Made by a program: the position numbers and the translations under genes | Source: Cololabis saira | Taxonomy: Eukaryota; Chordata; Actinopteri; Beloniformes; Belonidae | Assembly (NCBI RefSeq): GCF_033807715.1 | Contig: NC_084609.1 | Location: forward strand, 33,415,350 to 33,479,349 | Direction: 5' to 3' | Length of the DNA: 64,000 nt | The notes under the pieces: generated by a model | Seen by the model: the letters and a program-made list of their open reading frames with translations, nothing else | Database searches by the model: none | What the model was told of the DNA's origin: nothing | Part shown: in pieces, positions 15,001-22,998 of the stretch | Layout of the letters: each line of letters begins with the position of its first letter | How positions within the stretch are numbered: the stretch's first letter is position 1

Positions 15001-17718
15001 CAGGCCCCCTCCACCCGCCCTGGGTGATAGGCCATGTGGGACATCTGGGATCTGTCCCTTGAGGGGGGGGGGGTTCTGTCAAGGTTTGACATTCCCCCCA
15101 GCTTTCAGTTTCTGTTTTGCCCCGCCTGTGTCCTATCTGCCCTGATTGTCTGCACCTGTGTCTCGTTATCCCATGTGTATATTTGGTCTTGTCATTCCCT
15201 TGTTCCCTGTCGGACCGTACTGTTTTGTTCCTCATGTTTCCTGCCACGTTCTTCCTCCTCCAAGTTTTTTGATCCCTTAGTTAGTTTAGATCCTGCCAAG
15301 CAGCGCTTTGTTTTTCCCTTTTTGTTAAATAAATCCTATTTTTTTGCCGACTCCTGCCTCCCGCCTCCTGCTCTCCTGCGTTTGGGTCCACACCTTACCC
15401 CAAGACGTGACACCTAATTCAGAATGAAAATGGCCATTCCGAATTAAATTGAATTCCGAAGTAAGTGGCTGGTTTATTCCGATTTTAAATCCAAATAGAA
15501 TAATTCTGCGATCATGTATCCACTCATTCCTCTTTAAATTAATTCCGGTCTTTCTTTCTGCTCGTTCCCTCGCCTGTCTGTCTCCATGACGCTTATATTC
15601 CGCGCTGGGCTGGTTTTCCAAACAAAGTTTCAAGATGGCAGCACGCAGTAAACGCTGGTCAAGAGCAGAGACCATTTATTTAATAAATAGCTAGGAGGAC
15701 CTGAAATAATTAAAAGAACAGATAGCAGGAAACATAAAAATTGTGAGCTTTTCAAAGTTATAGCGGCTTGGTGTTAGTAAACCTCTAGTTAGTGTTAGTA
15801 AACCTGTAGTTAGTGTTTAGTAAACTTCTAGTTAGTGTTTAGTAAACCTCTAGTTAGTGTTAGTAAACCTCTAGTTAGTGTTTAGTAAACTTCTAGTTAG
15901 TGTTTAGTAAACCTCTAGTTAGTGTTTAGTAAACATTAAGTTAGTGTTAGTAAACCTCTAGTTAGTGTTTAGTAAACCTCTAGTTATTGTTTAGTAAACC
16001 TCTAGTTAGTGTTTAGTAAACCTCTAGTTAGTGTTAGTTAACCTTTAGTTAGTGTTAGTAAACCTCTATTTAGTGTTAGTAAACCTCTAGTTATTGTTTA
16101 GTAAACCTCTAGTTAGTGTTAGTAAACCTCTAGTTATTGTTTAGTAAACCTCTAGTTAATGTTAGTTAACCTCTAGTTAGTGTTAGTAAACCTCTATTTA
16201 GTGTTAGTTAACCTCTAGTTATTGTTTAGTAAACCTCTAGTTATTGTTTAGTAAACCTCTAGTTAATGTTAGTAAACCTCTAGTTAGTGTTAGTAAACCT
16301 CTAGTTAGTGTAAACTACTCATTACAGGCTGATCTTCTAGTACCAGGGATAACTAGCTGTAAATATTCTATATTCACAGTCAAAACCTTCCACAGCAAAA
16401 ACACTTGCATGGCAGTGTGACTGCATCGCTGCTGTTGTGACTTGGCGGTGCCATTTGTTTATTGAGCGGTAAACAATTGGATATGACAGTGCTGTAAAAT
16501 ACACAGCAACGGACCGAAATTCAGTTAAATGGAATGAAAACTAAATCAAGATTGATTTGCTGGAACCAAGGCAAGGCACGTTTATTTGTGTACCACATTT
16601 CAGCAACAGAGCAATTCTAGGTGCTTTACATAATAAAAACATGACAAGTGAAGAGGAAAAGAAAAAAAGATGAGCTACAGTGCAGTGGCAGAATAAAGAA
16701 AAGTTTGACTTAAACCAAAGTTACTGTCTAGAACAAAGTCCACATTGTTCAAAGTTAAATTCAGAATAATTTCAATAATTCATCAAAGGCAAACAGGTAA
16801 GTTTTTAACATTGATTTAAAGGAACTGAAGGTTTCAGTGTTCCTGCGGTTTTCTGGAAGTTTGTTCCAGACCTGTGGAGCATAAAAGCTGGATGCTGCTT
16901 CTGGTTCTGGTTCTGGGGGGACAGAGCAGACCTGAACCTGAAGACCTGAGAGGTCTGGATGGTTGCTATGGCAGCAACAAGTGTCTGATGTATTTTGGTC
17001 CAGAACCATTCAGTGATTTATAAACAGAAGTATTTTAAAGTCTTAAAGTCTCTGAGGTACAGGGAGCCAGTGTAAAGATCTCAGAGCTGGAGTGATGTGC
17101 TCCACTTTCTTAGTTCAGGTAAGAACCTGAGAATTCTGGATCAGCTGTAGCTGATCAGAGATAAACGCATGGATTAGTTCTTCAGGGTCCTGCTGAAACA
17201 GTAGTCCTTGATCCTGGAGTAGTTCTTCAGGTGATAGAAGACTGACTTTGGAAGTGTTTTTGTTTCTCTGAATGTTCAGGTCTGAGTCCTTCACCACACC
17301 CAGATTTTGGGGCTTATTCGTGGTTTGTAGCTGCATTAGCTGAAGCTGTGTGCTGTATCTTAAACGCACTTTGGTCCAAAAACAACCATTTCAGTTTTGT
17401 TTTTGTTCAACTGAAGAACATTATGTCACATCCACTCACTGATTTGAACTCTGCATCTACTCAACGCTTGTATGGGCTCATTGTCTTGTGGTGACATTGT
17501 AATGTAGAGTTGTGCGTCATCTGCGTAGTTGTGGTAACTTATCTTGTTGTTTAATATTATCTGAGTGGTGGAAGCATGTAGATGTTAAATAGGAGGGGTC
17601 CTAGGATAGAACATTGGGGAACCCCACATCTAATGTTTGTGTCAATAAGTAACTTTACATCAGAATCAACAAAGTAGTTCCCACACACACACACACACGC
17701 ACGCATGATCATATACGT

Positions 17719-17749
<31 letters not shown>

Positions 17750-20700
17750 CATACACACTGGTTTGTTCACCTGCATGCTGGCTCTCTAGTTTTTGGGGTT
17801 AGGTAGCGGTAGCCGTAGCTTAGCTCAGACTGCGATCAGATCTCAAGATTTAGGTGTATTGCTGTTGTTGTTTTGGTTGGCTCCGTGCCGGTTTCGTGTT
17901 TTGTTTGTGGTTTTTTGTTGCAGATTTCCAGTGCTTGACGTGTGTTTCCGTGTGTTCCTGCTTCCTGGATTGGCAGTGGATGTCGTCACCCCCCCCCCCC
18001 CCCCCCCCCACACACACAAAAAAAAAAAAATGTATGTGTATATTTATGTATGTGTACGCATATGTATGCGTATATATATGTATATATATTAATTATAGTA
18101 ATAATGCACTTATATATGCTTTTGGTTTCTACCGTCATGGTATCAATCATTAATATGTGTGCAGACAAGGGGGAAAAAAAAATTTTAAATAAAAAAATAA
18201 AAAAGTAGTTCCTCTTCTTTAAAACCCTCCTATTATCCTCGGGTCAAAATGACCCGCCACTGTGTTAAAAACCAAAAAAAAATCCCCTAAACGATATTTT
18301 TTTAACTTTAAATTTTATGGCTTTTCCTAGATTGACCCCAACAGTAGAAAAAATGAAATGTTTTAGTCACATTTCCATGTAAGCTTTACAAAAAAAAGTA
18401 CAAAGGTGGTCTTCGGGTCAAAATGACCCTTAAGGCAAATAGAGTTGAAATCAAGGTCACAGTTATTTCCACAACACAGAATGTTACAATGTTTTAGTTG
18501 TGTCTCAGATCAATCAGTAGCAGACATAAACAACACAAGACAGGTGGCGTTCTCACAGCCTGCAGAGCTGATTTTTGCAGATGTCCAGCAAGACAACTCT
18601 GATTCGGAAGAAGAAATGGAGGATGTCTCAGAAGAAGAAGATTAGGAGGAATATAACCCGGAGCATGATCAATCATCTTCAGAAGAAGAAAACTCTGAAG
18701 CTGAAAGAGAGACTTTCCTTTCAAAAAATGGCAAAATAACATGGTCCTCAGCAGCATATAACCAACACGGCAGGCATGCAGCACAAAACGTCATACATTT
18801 TTTTTTCTTTTTCTTAAGCTATAGAAATACAAGTGAAGAGGGAAAACTCAGGTATTCACACATATTGTGGTGAAGGACATGGTGTTTCTTCAAGCAAATT
18901 AAATTTGGTGTTTATAATTCAATTAAGCTGCTTATATTAGAGGGTTTAGTGAAGACGGGTCATTTTGACCCGGAGGACACAGGGTGTATACAGAAAATGA
19001 GGACAACAGGAGGGTGGTAACACTCAAACCAGTCCAGTACTGTGCCTCAAATCCGACCCAATTCTCCAATTGCTCTAGCAATATACCATGGTGAACGGTG
19101 TCAAACGCTGCGCTGAGGTCCAATAATACCAGCACTGCGGTTCTTCCACAGTCTGTATTGATGTGGATGTCGTTGAACACCTTGACAGGGCAGTCTCAGT
19201 GCTGTGGTGAGCACGGAAACTGGTTTGGATTGGAGACAGCACTGTTCCTGGACTTGATATTGCACTGCCTGCTTTTCTAATCTTTTCTCAGTAAAAAAGG
19301 TGGCAAATTCCCTGCAGCCCTTATAGAGTGGAGTTCAGATGCTCCTGCCACAGGAAGGTTCTTTCAGCACATGGATTCTGTTTCACACTCTACACAAATG
19401 CATCTTATTTACAGTTTTATTTCACTCTCTAGTTCATATACAACCACGAATAAGCTATTTTCAAAAAAAAATTCTGAAAAATGCAAATTACAGAAATACC
19501 TTAAAACGTACTACTCAGTGTTTGTTAAATAAGGTGTTTTTATGTTGTTATCTGTTGTCAGTCTGGATTGTGTTTCTGCCACACAGTAGAGGCAACAGAG
19601 ACGTAGGTCAAGCAACTGAACCAAACTGCAGAACCACACTCCTCATCTCCACCACTCAGAGTAGTCGAGATATGAATATGTGAATAAACAATAAGCCCTA
19701 AGAACTAATGACTGCGTTTCCATGCATCAATAACCCTTTTAAAACCCGAATATTGGCAATAACCCGAATTTGCACGGCCATGTAAACACCAATAACCCCT
19801 TTGAATAACCAGAATTTGCTCATATTCTGGTTTTTAAAACCCCAATATGACCCCTGGGTTACTCCTTTTAAAACCTGAATATTGGGTCATGGAAACGCCA
19901 AACGGAATATCCCCATCAAACGGAACAGGAATTTGTTTTCTGCACATGCTCTGTTCACAAGGAATCCTGGTCTTTTGAGTCCAAGAAGTTCTTATAAACA
20001 CGGAGAAACCAAGACCAGGAGGAGACTAATCACTTCATAAATGTAATGAAGGATATGAACATTTCTGCATTTGTAGACGGTAGAAAGTACCGGGATAGAA
20101 GATTTACAAGAAGGTGAGAGAAAAGTTGTGCAAAGCAGCATTTGTTTTGAATTTGGATACAGGAAGAAGAAGTGGAAATGACGGGAATTGTGTCATCACG
20201 TTCTCCGTGCGTCGCTGGTTTGATCCAGATATCCTGAATGATTAATTACCATGTAAACGGAATATTCCGAATGTTTCAGTAACCGGAATATTAGCAATAA
20301 CCCCAATTTTGACTGCATAGAAACGTAGTCATAGTCTCATAAAAGGACGACAAAAATCAACAATGTGGCACAAAGTGTGGTGGGTAAAAAACAAAGAAGC
20401 AGGTAAAGTGAGCGACTCACCCAGCGGGTCGGCCTTGCCATCTCTGTCAGGAACGGTGAAGACTCCCACGACCTTGTGGCCTTGTTTCCTCAGGCTGCTG
20501 TAAACCTCCTGCCCGAACACACTCTGGCCTATTATGGCCAGTTTCAGCTTATTCTGGTAATAATGCTGTAAGGAAACAAAAATAAATACAACACTTAGTT
20601 CCTGCTTGACAGGAATACTGTAAATGCTCATCTACAATTTAATACACTCCGCCATTCGATTCGCTACCAACGCCCCATACAGGACCCATCACTGTGACCT

Positions 20701-22679
20701 CTACACCCTGGCAGACTGGCCCCCCCTGGAAACCAGGCGCAACATGCACTGGCTGATGCTGGTATTCAAAACCCTCCTAGGTCTTACTCCTCCCTACCTA
20801 ACACAGCTTCTGCATCTGCGCCCTCCCCCTATACACAACACCCGTTCTGCCCCTCTCATCCTGTTAAATGTCCCACGGACGCACTCTTGCCTGGGCCGTT
20901 CCTCCCTCCAGGTTGCTGCCGCCGACAGCTGGAATCAACTCCAAAACTCCAAAAAACGCCTCACTCCATTGGAAAAACACGTCTGGCGACAATTGTCGAC
21001 AATGGAATTCATTGTCGACAATTTTGATTATCGATTTTTGTCGACAACGTCGACGAATCGTTGCAGCCCTAGACCCCACCAGTGACCAATGACGTCACCC
21101 CACCAGTGACCAATGACCAGTGAGCAATGACCAGTAACCACACCAGTGACCAATGACCCCACCAGTGACCAATGACCCCACCAGTGACCAATGACCAGTG
21201 ACCACACCAGTGACCCCACCAGTGACCCCACCAGTGACCAGTGACCCCACCAGTGACCAATGACCAGTGAGCAATGACCAGTAACCACACCAGTGACCAA
21301 TGACCCCACCAGTGACCAATGACCAGTGACCACACCAGTGACCCCACCAGTGACCCCACCAGTGACCAGTGACCCCACCAGTGACCAATGACCCCACCAG
21401 TGACCAATGACCAGTGACCCCACCAGTGACCCCACCAGTGATCAATGACCAGTGACCCCACCAGTGACCCCACCAGTGACCCCACCAGTGACCAGTGACC
21501 CCACCAGTGACCAATGACCCCACCAGTGACCAATGACCAGTGACCACACCAGTGACCCCACCAGTGACCAGTGACCCCACCAGTGACCAATGACCAGTGA
21601 CCCCACCAGTGACCCCACCAGTGACCAATGACCAGTGACCAATGACCAGTGACCCCACCAGTGACCAATGACCAGTGACCAATGGCCAGTGACCACTCCA
21701 ATGACCAGTGACCCCACCAGTGACCAATGACCAGTGACCCCACCAGTGACCAATGACCAGTGACCACACCAGTGACCAGTGACCCCACCAGTGACCAGTG
21801 ACCCCACCAGTGACCCCACCAGTGACCAATGACCAGTGACCAATGACCAGTGACCCCACCAGTGACCAATGACCCCACCAGTGACCAATGACCCCACCAG
21901 TGACCTCACCACTGACCCCACCAGTGAACCCATCAGTGACCCCATCAGTGATCCACCGGTGTAACTGTAGCAGCACGTGGAGCTCCTGTCAAACTGCTCC
22001 TGCTGCACACACTTACACACACTTGCTCCTCACTGTCACGTTACACTTTGCAATGCTCCATGATGCATTCAAATACACTTCCCTCTAACTGGAAACTTGA
22101 AAACTATCCCAGGTCGGGTTTCAGGGCACATTTCCCCAGGAAACCTGCTTAAAGTGCCAGGGGTCTGCTGGCAGACGCGCTTCCTAGAATAATAATTATA
22201 TAATGATAATAATAATAATGATAATAAGCTGCTGACCGCGTCTGCCGCCGCCGCTGAGCGGCAGGAGCGGCAGGAGCCGCTGAGGCGGCAGGAGCGGCAG
22301 GAGCCGCTGAGGCGGCAGGAGCGGCAGGAGCCGCTGAGGCGGCAGGAGCGGCAGGAGCGGCAGGAGCGGCAGAACCACCACAACCGGCTCCGTCCCGGTG
22401 CGCGGCTGCAGCGCAGCGGCGGAGCTGCAGACGTGGCTGAATAACCGCTATCATTTAATGTGTTTGCTGAAATAGAAAGCTGAAGAACCACAAATGAGCA
22501 CCTGATCCCTGATCAGGACCGACGCAGGTCCAGTCCTCGTCCTGCACTCGTGGCCCCGTGTTTGGGGTCAGAATTCCTGCATGGAACCCAGTACCGGTCG
22601 CTGCGTGCGCGGTGCTGCGGGTGTTACTCACAGACGAGGTGGAGAACCTCCTGCAGAGCTGCCTGGCCGTCCACAGCAT
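1..22679 (-). CDS. aldh1l2: aldh1l2, mitochondrial 10-formyl-THF dehydrogenase (5' seven exons, partial)
   Basis: Seven exons read on the minus strand: 22632-22679, 20421-20565, 7955-8189, 5884-6049, 4822-4923, 339-428 and 1-70. All introns are GT/AG and phases join without a break, giving about 285 residues before the window edge. Residues 1-22 form an Arg-rich mitochondrial presequence (RRFSTSS). The formyltransferase-fold hydrolase domain follows, with the nucleotide-fold start [15 protein letters not shown], catalytic His128 in SIIYHPS and Asp164 in GLDTG (His106 and Asp142 of cytosolic FDH). The family oxidises 10-formyl-THF to THF and CO2 with NADP+. [14 protein letters not shown] and VQLIADGK match ALDH1L2 rather than ALDH1L1 as I recall them. 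The carrier and aldehyde dehydrogenase domains lie beyond the left edge. Residue 134 is Leu where Arg is expected. Confidence 0.95.
339..428 (-). CDS. aldh1l2: aldh1l2 exon 6
   Basis: Acceptor ttccag, donor gtctgt (a weak but GT-type donor), 30 codons in phase 0 (residues 233-262): [19 protein letters not shown], then [26 protein letters not shown] is strongly conserved in ALDH1L proteins, so the exon call is firm despite the short ORF. Confidence 0.92.
630..1430. repeat. 30-bp minisatellite of the hAT family (about 26 units)
   Basis: Unit CCCCCCTGAAATAAAAACGG followed by TCCAAATCAT, with C-run length 5-8 and variants (GAACT, AATGT, AGGGT). The unit is stop-free in some frames, creating spurious minus-strand ORFs. 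Confidence 0.95.
1877..2222. mobile_element. palindromic TA-target MITE nested in hAT copy A
   Basis: Long inverted halves (AAAATATTGCAAGCC-type arms) identify the AGAATATTGTGAT MITE family. Sister hAT copies read gatgtatttgatg here, so the insertion duplicated TA. The outer CAGGACTGTCTCAG terminus is degraded in this copy. Confidence 0.75.
2430..2788. other. intron sequence between two hAT copies
   Basis: About 360 bp of moderately GC-rich sequence with no recognised gene or repeat; part of aldh1l2 intron 5. Confidence 0.4.
2789..3621. mobile_element. non-autonomous hAT, copy B (3 minisatellite units)
   Basis: Opposite orientation to copy A. Exact 8-bp target duplication aatatagt at 2781-2788 and 3622-3629; ends CAGTACTCCAGTTGG and AACTCCAGTACTG. 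Only about three 30-bp units remain (3476-3570). Confidence 0.92.
3640..4210 (+). mobile_element. L1-like LINE fragment (ORF2 C-terminal region)
   Basis: Frames in 3860-4331 read [20 protein letters not shown] and [20 protein letters not shown]. The CxxC..H..C zinc-knuckle-like block ([16 protein letters not shown]) and the following helix are typical of the extreme C terminus of L1 ORF2 proteins. Broken by frameshifts; inactive. Confidence 0.65.
4226..4779. mobile_element. hAT-like element with GTCGGCAACCC ends
   Basis: Begins GTCGGCAACCC (from about 4230) and ends GGGTTGCCGACCCCTG (4779), an inverted pair common in fish hAT elements. It encloses an array of TCGAGAAAAAAG-type subrepeats (4380-4620) and a purine-rich A/G tract (4610-4710). 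No exact target duplication was found. Confidence 0.55.
4822..4923 (-). CDS. aldh1l2: aldh1l2 exon 5
   Basis: Acceptor gttcag, donor gtgagt, exactly 34 codons in phase 0 (residues 199-232): [17 protein letters not shown], then [17 protein letters not shown]. The ATYEGIQKK block is typical of the C-terminal part of the hydrolase domain. Confidence 0.95.
4985..5867 (-). mobile_element. L2-like LINE 3' region with expanded 42-50-bp VNTR
   Basis: Antisense copy of a LINE tail: the (CAATT)n end is at 4985, followed by the conserved 3' segment, then about 14 tandem units centred on GGCAGGTGGAAGCAGCAGCG (5236-5867). It fills almost all of aldh1l2 intron 4 and reaches to about 17 nt from the exon 4 donor. 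Confidence 0.8.
5884..6049 (-). CDS. aldh1l2: aldh1l2 exon 4 (catalytic Asp)
   Basis: Acceptor actag, donor gtaacc. Completes Trp143 and encodes residues 144-198: [19 protein letters not shown], then [20 protein letters not shown] and [12 protein letters not shown]. Asp164 in GLDTG is the catalytic carboxylate by homology. The frame stays open through intron 4 (see findings). Confidence 0.95.
6224..6345. mobile_element. CACTGCAAAAACTC element fragment
   Basis: Shares CACTGCAAAAACTC and the GTCTTATTTCTAGTTAAAAT segment with the hairpin core inside the CAGTACT hAT copies, but stands alone here. Confidence 0.55.
6350..6475. mobile_element. LINE-derived fragment
   Basis: The segment with TTATCTTACCCGCTTTATCC and GTCTGCTGGAGCCTATCCCA is a common fish LINE 3' fragment. 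It interrupts the preceding CACTGCAAAAAC fragment, whose next block (AAAATAACTTATTTGAC) resumes at about 6472. Confidence 0.5.
6480..6662. mobile_element. fold-back-type element, truncated copy
   Basis: Contains CTCGACATTTCGAC-type subrepeats and only one terminus, CCCTAATACTATTCCGTA, ending at 6662. Confidence 0.55.
7175..7883. mobile_element. fold-back-type element, copy 1
   Basis: Starts TACGGAAGAGTATTAGGGCC and ends with its inverse through TCCTCTTCCGT. Flanks ccacgcc (7168-7174) and ccacacc (7884-7890) form a 7-bp target duplication with one mismatch. Inner AT-rich and A-rich sequence (7390-7800) appears to be a secondary insertion or expansion. Confidence 0.7.
7955..8189 (-). CDS. aldh1l2: aldh1l2 exon 3 (catalytic His)
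   Basis: Acceptor cccag, donor gtgagg. Encodes residues 66-142 and two bases of Trp143. It contains [14 protein letters not shown] and [19 protein letters not shown], with catalytic His128. The LPLHRG sequence departs from the LPRHRG recalled for vertebrate relatives. A fold-back-type repeat (7175-7883) ends 71 bp downstream of the donor. Confidence 0.95.
8250..8740 (-). mobile_element. LINE fragment, antisense
   Basis: Minus-strand reading gives [20 protein letters not shown], the C-terminal RT-region motif of L2-like LINEs, and the tail lies at about 8262 (TGTAAATGTACTTTATTTC). Split from flanking LINE sequence by hAT copy C. Confidence 0.6.
8741..9455. mobile_element. non-autonomous hAT, copy C (minisatellite absent)
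   Basis: Exact 8-bp duplication ctcctaaa (8733-8740 and 9456-9463). Ends CAGTACTCGAGTTG and CAACTCCAGTCCTG. The 30-bp array is completely lost: the GCAGTTTTTTGACAGTTTTA segment joins directly to the terminus. Confidence 0.92.
9456..9660 (+). mobile_element. LINE 3' fragment with A-rich tail
   Basis: Reads [20 protein letters not shown], the C-terminal motif of fish LINE ORF2 proteins, then an A run at 9634-9652. Confidence 0.6.
9760..10851. other. AT-rich intron sequence, nothing recognised
   Basis: About 1.1 kb within aldh1l2 intron 2 without long ORFs, tandem repeats or recognisable transposon ends. Confidence 0.4.
10852..11936. mobile_element. hAT element with CAGGGGTGAAAGTA ends
   Basis: Inverted ends CAGGGGTGAAAGTA and TACTTTCACCCCTG, with an exact 8-bp duplication gttttaaa at 10844-10851 and 11937-11944. 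About 1.1 kb, no intact transposase; the internal minus-strand ORF (11261-11581) is not recognised. Confidence 0.88.
12152..12522. mobile_element. non-autonomous hAT, copy D (array plus one end)
   Basis: About 11 minisatellite units followed by AACTCCAGTACTG ending at 12522. The opposite terminus and hairpin core are missing, so this is a truncated remnant. Confidence 0.8.
12629..12725 (-). mobile_element. L2-like LINE tail fragment
   Basis: AATTCAATTCAATTC followed by the conserved ATTTATATAGCATCTATTAC tail block, antisense, truncated after about 100 bp. Confidence 0.65.
13039..13847 (-). mobile_element. L2-like LINE 3' region with two VNTR modules
   Basis: Antisense. From the (CAATT)n end: conserved tail, about five units of the 36-bp GGACCTGGATCATAAGGGGG module (13245-13415), about five units of the GGCAGGTGGAAGCAGCAACG module (13470-13650), then LINE sequence upstream of them. 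Confidence 0.8.
14010..15062 (+). CDS. 3' end of a retrotransposon ORF with proline-rich decapeptide repeats
   Basis: One frame is open from 14010 to the stop at 15062. It contains about 18 copies of a 30-bp unit encoding [10 protein letters not shown], then an SPSRQE/PSPTPR tract, then [13 protein letters not shown] repeated four times, ending [13 protein letters not shown]. It lies directly upstream of a polypurine tract and an LTR, so it is read as the C-terminal tail of a Gypsy-like polyprotein that enters the window interrupted. No protease, RT or integrase motif is present here. The other two frames also stay open because of the repeat and are shadows. Confidence 0.5.
   Translation, partial: GDCFSQAFPGRTCSRGDSGTEGWAANVVNEPTPRTRVPPQPEPRTRAPPQPAPRTRVPPQPAPRTRVPPQPAPWTRVPPQPAPRTRVPPQPAPRTRAPPQPAPRTRAPPQPAPRTRVPPQPAPRTRVPPQPAPRTRLPPQPAPRTQVPPQPAPRTRVPPQPAPRTRVPPQHAPRTRVPPQPAPRTRVPPQPAPRTWAPPQPAPRILVPMSSQVPMSSQKSPSRQESPSRQESLSRLPSPTPRLPSPTPRLPRPTPRLPRPTPSPPPRPMPRPRGRPPELSRRSARPQGRPPERSRRSARPPGRPPELSRRSAQSPGRPPEHWPCVGLGPPPGPLHPPWVIGHVGHLGSVP
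15061..15076 (+). promoter_or_regulatory. polypurine tract
   Basis: GAGGGGGGGGGGG directly before the LTR start, where the plus-strand primer of an LTR retrotransposon is expected. Confidence 0.6.
15077..15412 (+). mobile_element. LTR of a Gypsy-like retrotransposon (3' LTR)
   Basis: Begins TGTCAAGGTTTGACATTC and ends CAAGACGTGACA (TG..CA). It contains a poly(A) signal at GTTAAATAAATCC. Preceded by the polypurine tract and a retroelement ORF tail. The matching 5' LTR is not in the window, so a target duplication cannot be tested. Confidence 0.65.
15770..16312. repeat. 21-22-bp minisatellite (TTAGTAAACCTCTAGTTAGTG)n
   Basis: About 25 units with small variants (TTATTG, TTAACC). The same unit occurs singly at 28236-28310 directly after a LINE ORF2 stop, so this array is an expanded piece of that LINE 3' region. 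Intron 2 of aldh1l2. Confidence 0.9.
17682..18201 (+). mobile_element. retrotransposed insertion with A-rich 3' end
   Basis: Flanked by an 11-bp duplication aaagtagttcc (17671-17681 and 18202-18212) and ending in an A/T-rich tail, the signature of target-primed reverse transcription. It includes (AC)n, a C-run with A-run (17989-18029) and the block CATGGTATCAATCATTAATA that recurs at other A-rich tails. Confidence 0.7.
18223..19016. mobile_element. piggyBac-like remnant
   Basis: Inverted ends ACCCTCCTATTATCCTC and GAGGACAACAGGAGGGT. TTAA lies at the left edge; the right copy is decayed (GTAAC). Three palindromes of type GGGTCAAAATGACCC are present (18241, 18415 and inverted at 18958). A short acidic ORF (18445-18645, [14 protein letters not shown]) resembles the N terminus of piggyBac transposases. 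Confidence 0.6.
19708..20333. mobile_element. MITE with ATGACTGCGTTTCCATGCA ends
   Basis: Inverted termini ATGACTGCGTTTCCATGCA and TGCATAGAAACGTAGTCAT enclose AACCCGAATATTGG-type subrepeats in both orientations. It ends 87 bp from the exon 2 donor of aldh1l2. Confidence 0.65.
20421..20565 (-). CDS. aldh1l2: aldh1l2 exon 2
   Basis: Acceptor ttacag, donor gtgagt. Encodes residues 17-64 plus the first base of codon 65: [18 protein letters not shown] through [11 protein letters not shown], the first beta-alpha unit of the hydrolase fold. It is 145 nt long, so it exits in phase 1, which exon 3 completes to Ala65. Confidence 0.95.
20624..20960 (+). mobile_element. LINE ORF2 C-terminal fragment
   Basis: Plus-strand frame reads [38 protein letters not shown] and [19 protein letters not shown], the typical RT C-terminal region of fish LINEs. 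Intron 1 of aldh1l2. Confidence 0.7.
20978..21072. mobile_element. hAT-type terminal fragment
   Basis: GTCGACAAT palindromic repeats ending CGAATCGTTGCAGCCCTA, the inverse of the TAGGGCTGCAACGATT terminus of a fish hAT group. Only one end is present. Confidence 0.5.
21073..21955. repeat. CCAGTGACC-based minisatellite with higher-order structure
   Basis: Built from 9- and 14-bp blocks (CCAGTGACC, CCAGTGACCAATGA, CCAGTGACCCCA). A longer block starting GTGAGCAATGACCAGTAACC occurs twice (about 21118 and 21266). Stop-free on the minus strand for about 290 codons (GHWSLVGSL); not a gene. Intron 1 of aldh1l2. Confidence 0.95.
22248..22373. repeat. GC-rich 27-bp repeat (GGCAGGAGCCGCTGAGGC)
   Basis: Four to five units of GGCAGGAGC/CGCTGAGGC just inside aldh1l2 intron 1, next to an ATAATAATA run (22190-22225). 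Confidence 0.85.
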
Positions 22680-22930
22680 GCTGGCGGTGTGGTAGTATCA
22701 GCGGAGGGTGGAGGGGTCCTGTGCTCCAGCGCCGCCGCTTATGTTTGCGTCAGCGCCCCAGTGCTCGGCCGGGGGGATGCGGCTCTGTTCTCTGTTGTCA
22801 TGGTTCGGGCTCGTCACAGCCAGATTAGACTCGCCGGCCGTGCGTGACGCGCTGCGTGCTGCGTCGGCACGTACGTGCGCGCTCCCGCGGCGCCCGCTGA
22901 CCACGCGCTCGCACCTGTTTGTCCAGTCAA
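22550..22930 (-). promoter_or_regulatory. CpG-rich patch at the aldh1l2 start
   Basis: The sequence around and upstream (higher coordinates) of the aldh1l2 ATG is GC-rich with many CpG dinucleotides (for example 22840-22910), unlike the AT-rich surroundings. This fits a CpG-island promoter and 5' UTR. No TATA box or exact transcription start could be assigned by eye. Confidence 0.55.
22632..22679 (-). CDS. aldh1l2: aldh1l2 exon 1 (start codon, mitochondrial presequence)
   Basis: Sixteen codons, [16 protein letters not shown], followed by donor gtgagt. The Arg-rich, acid-free start and the RRFST block resemble the human ALDH1L2 presequence, which fixes this ATG. Phase 0 exit matches exon 2, which begins [10 protein letters not shown]. 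The exon sits at the edge of a CpG-rich patch. Confidence 0.85.
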
Positions 22931-22998
22931 GGTTGTTCTGACCAAACTCTCGGCCTGGCCTTTTTTATTTGGTCTGGTCTTGTGTTATCTATGAAGAC

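Larger units (their letters stand above)
16560..19190 (-). mobile_element. L2-like LINE fragment with RT motifs, interrupted by two insertions
   Basis: Minus-strand frames give, in order, [20 protein letters not shown] (19050-19150), [33 protein letters not shown] (17580-17630, the Gly of GVPQGS replaced by Cys), [12 protein letters not shown] (17500-17535, RT active-site YADD) and [13 protein letters not shown] (C terminus). Two insertions, 17682-18201 and 18223-19016, split the RT coding sequence. Inactive. Confidence 0.8.

Noticed and set aside
21028..22020. Minus-strand ORFs of up to 293 codons ([10 protein letters not shown])
   Set aside because: Pure product of the CCAGTGACC minisatellite; open in all three minus frames and without domain content.
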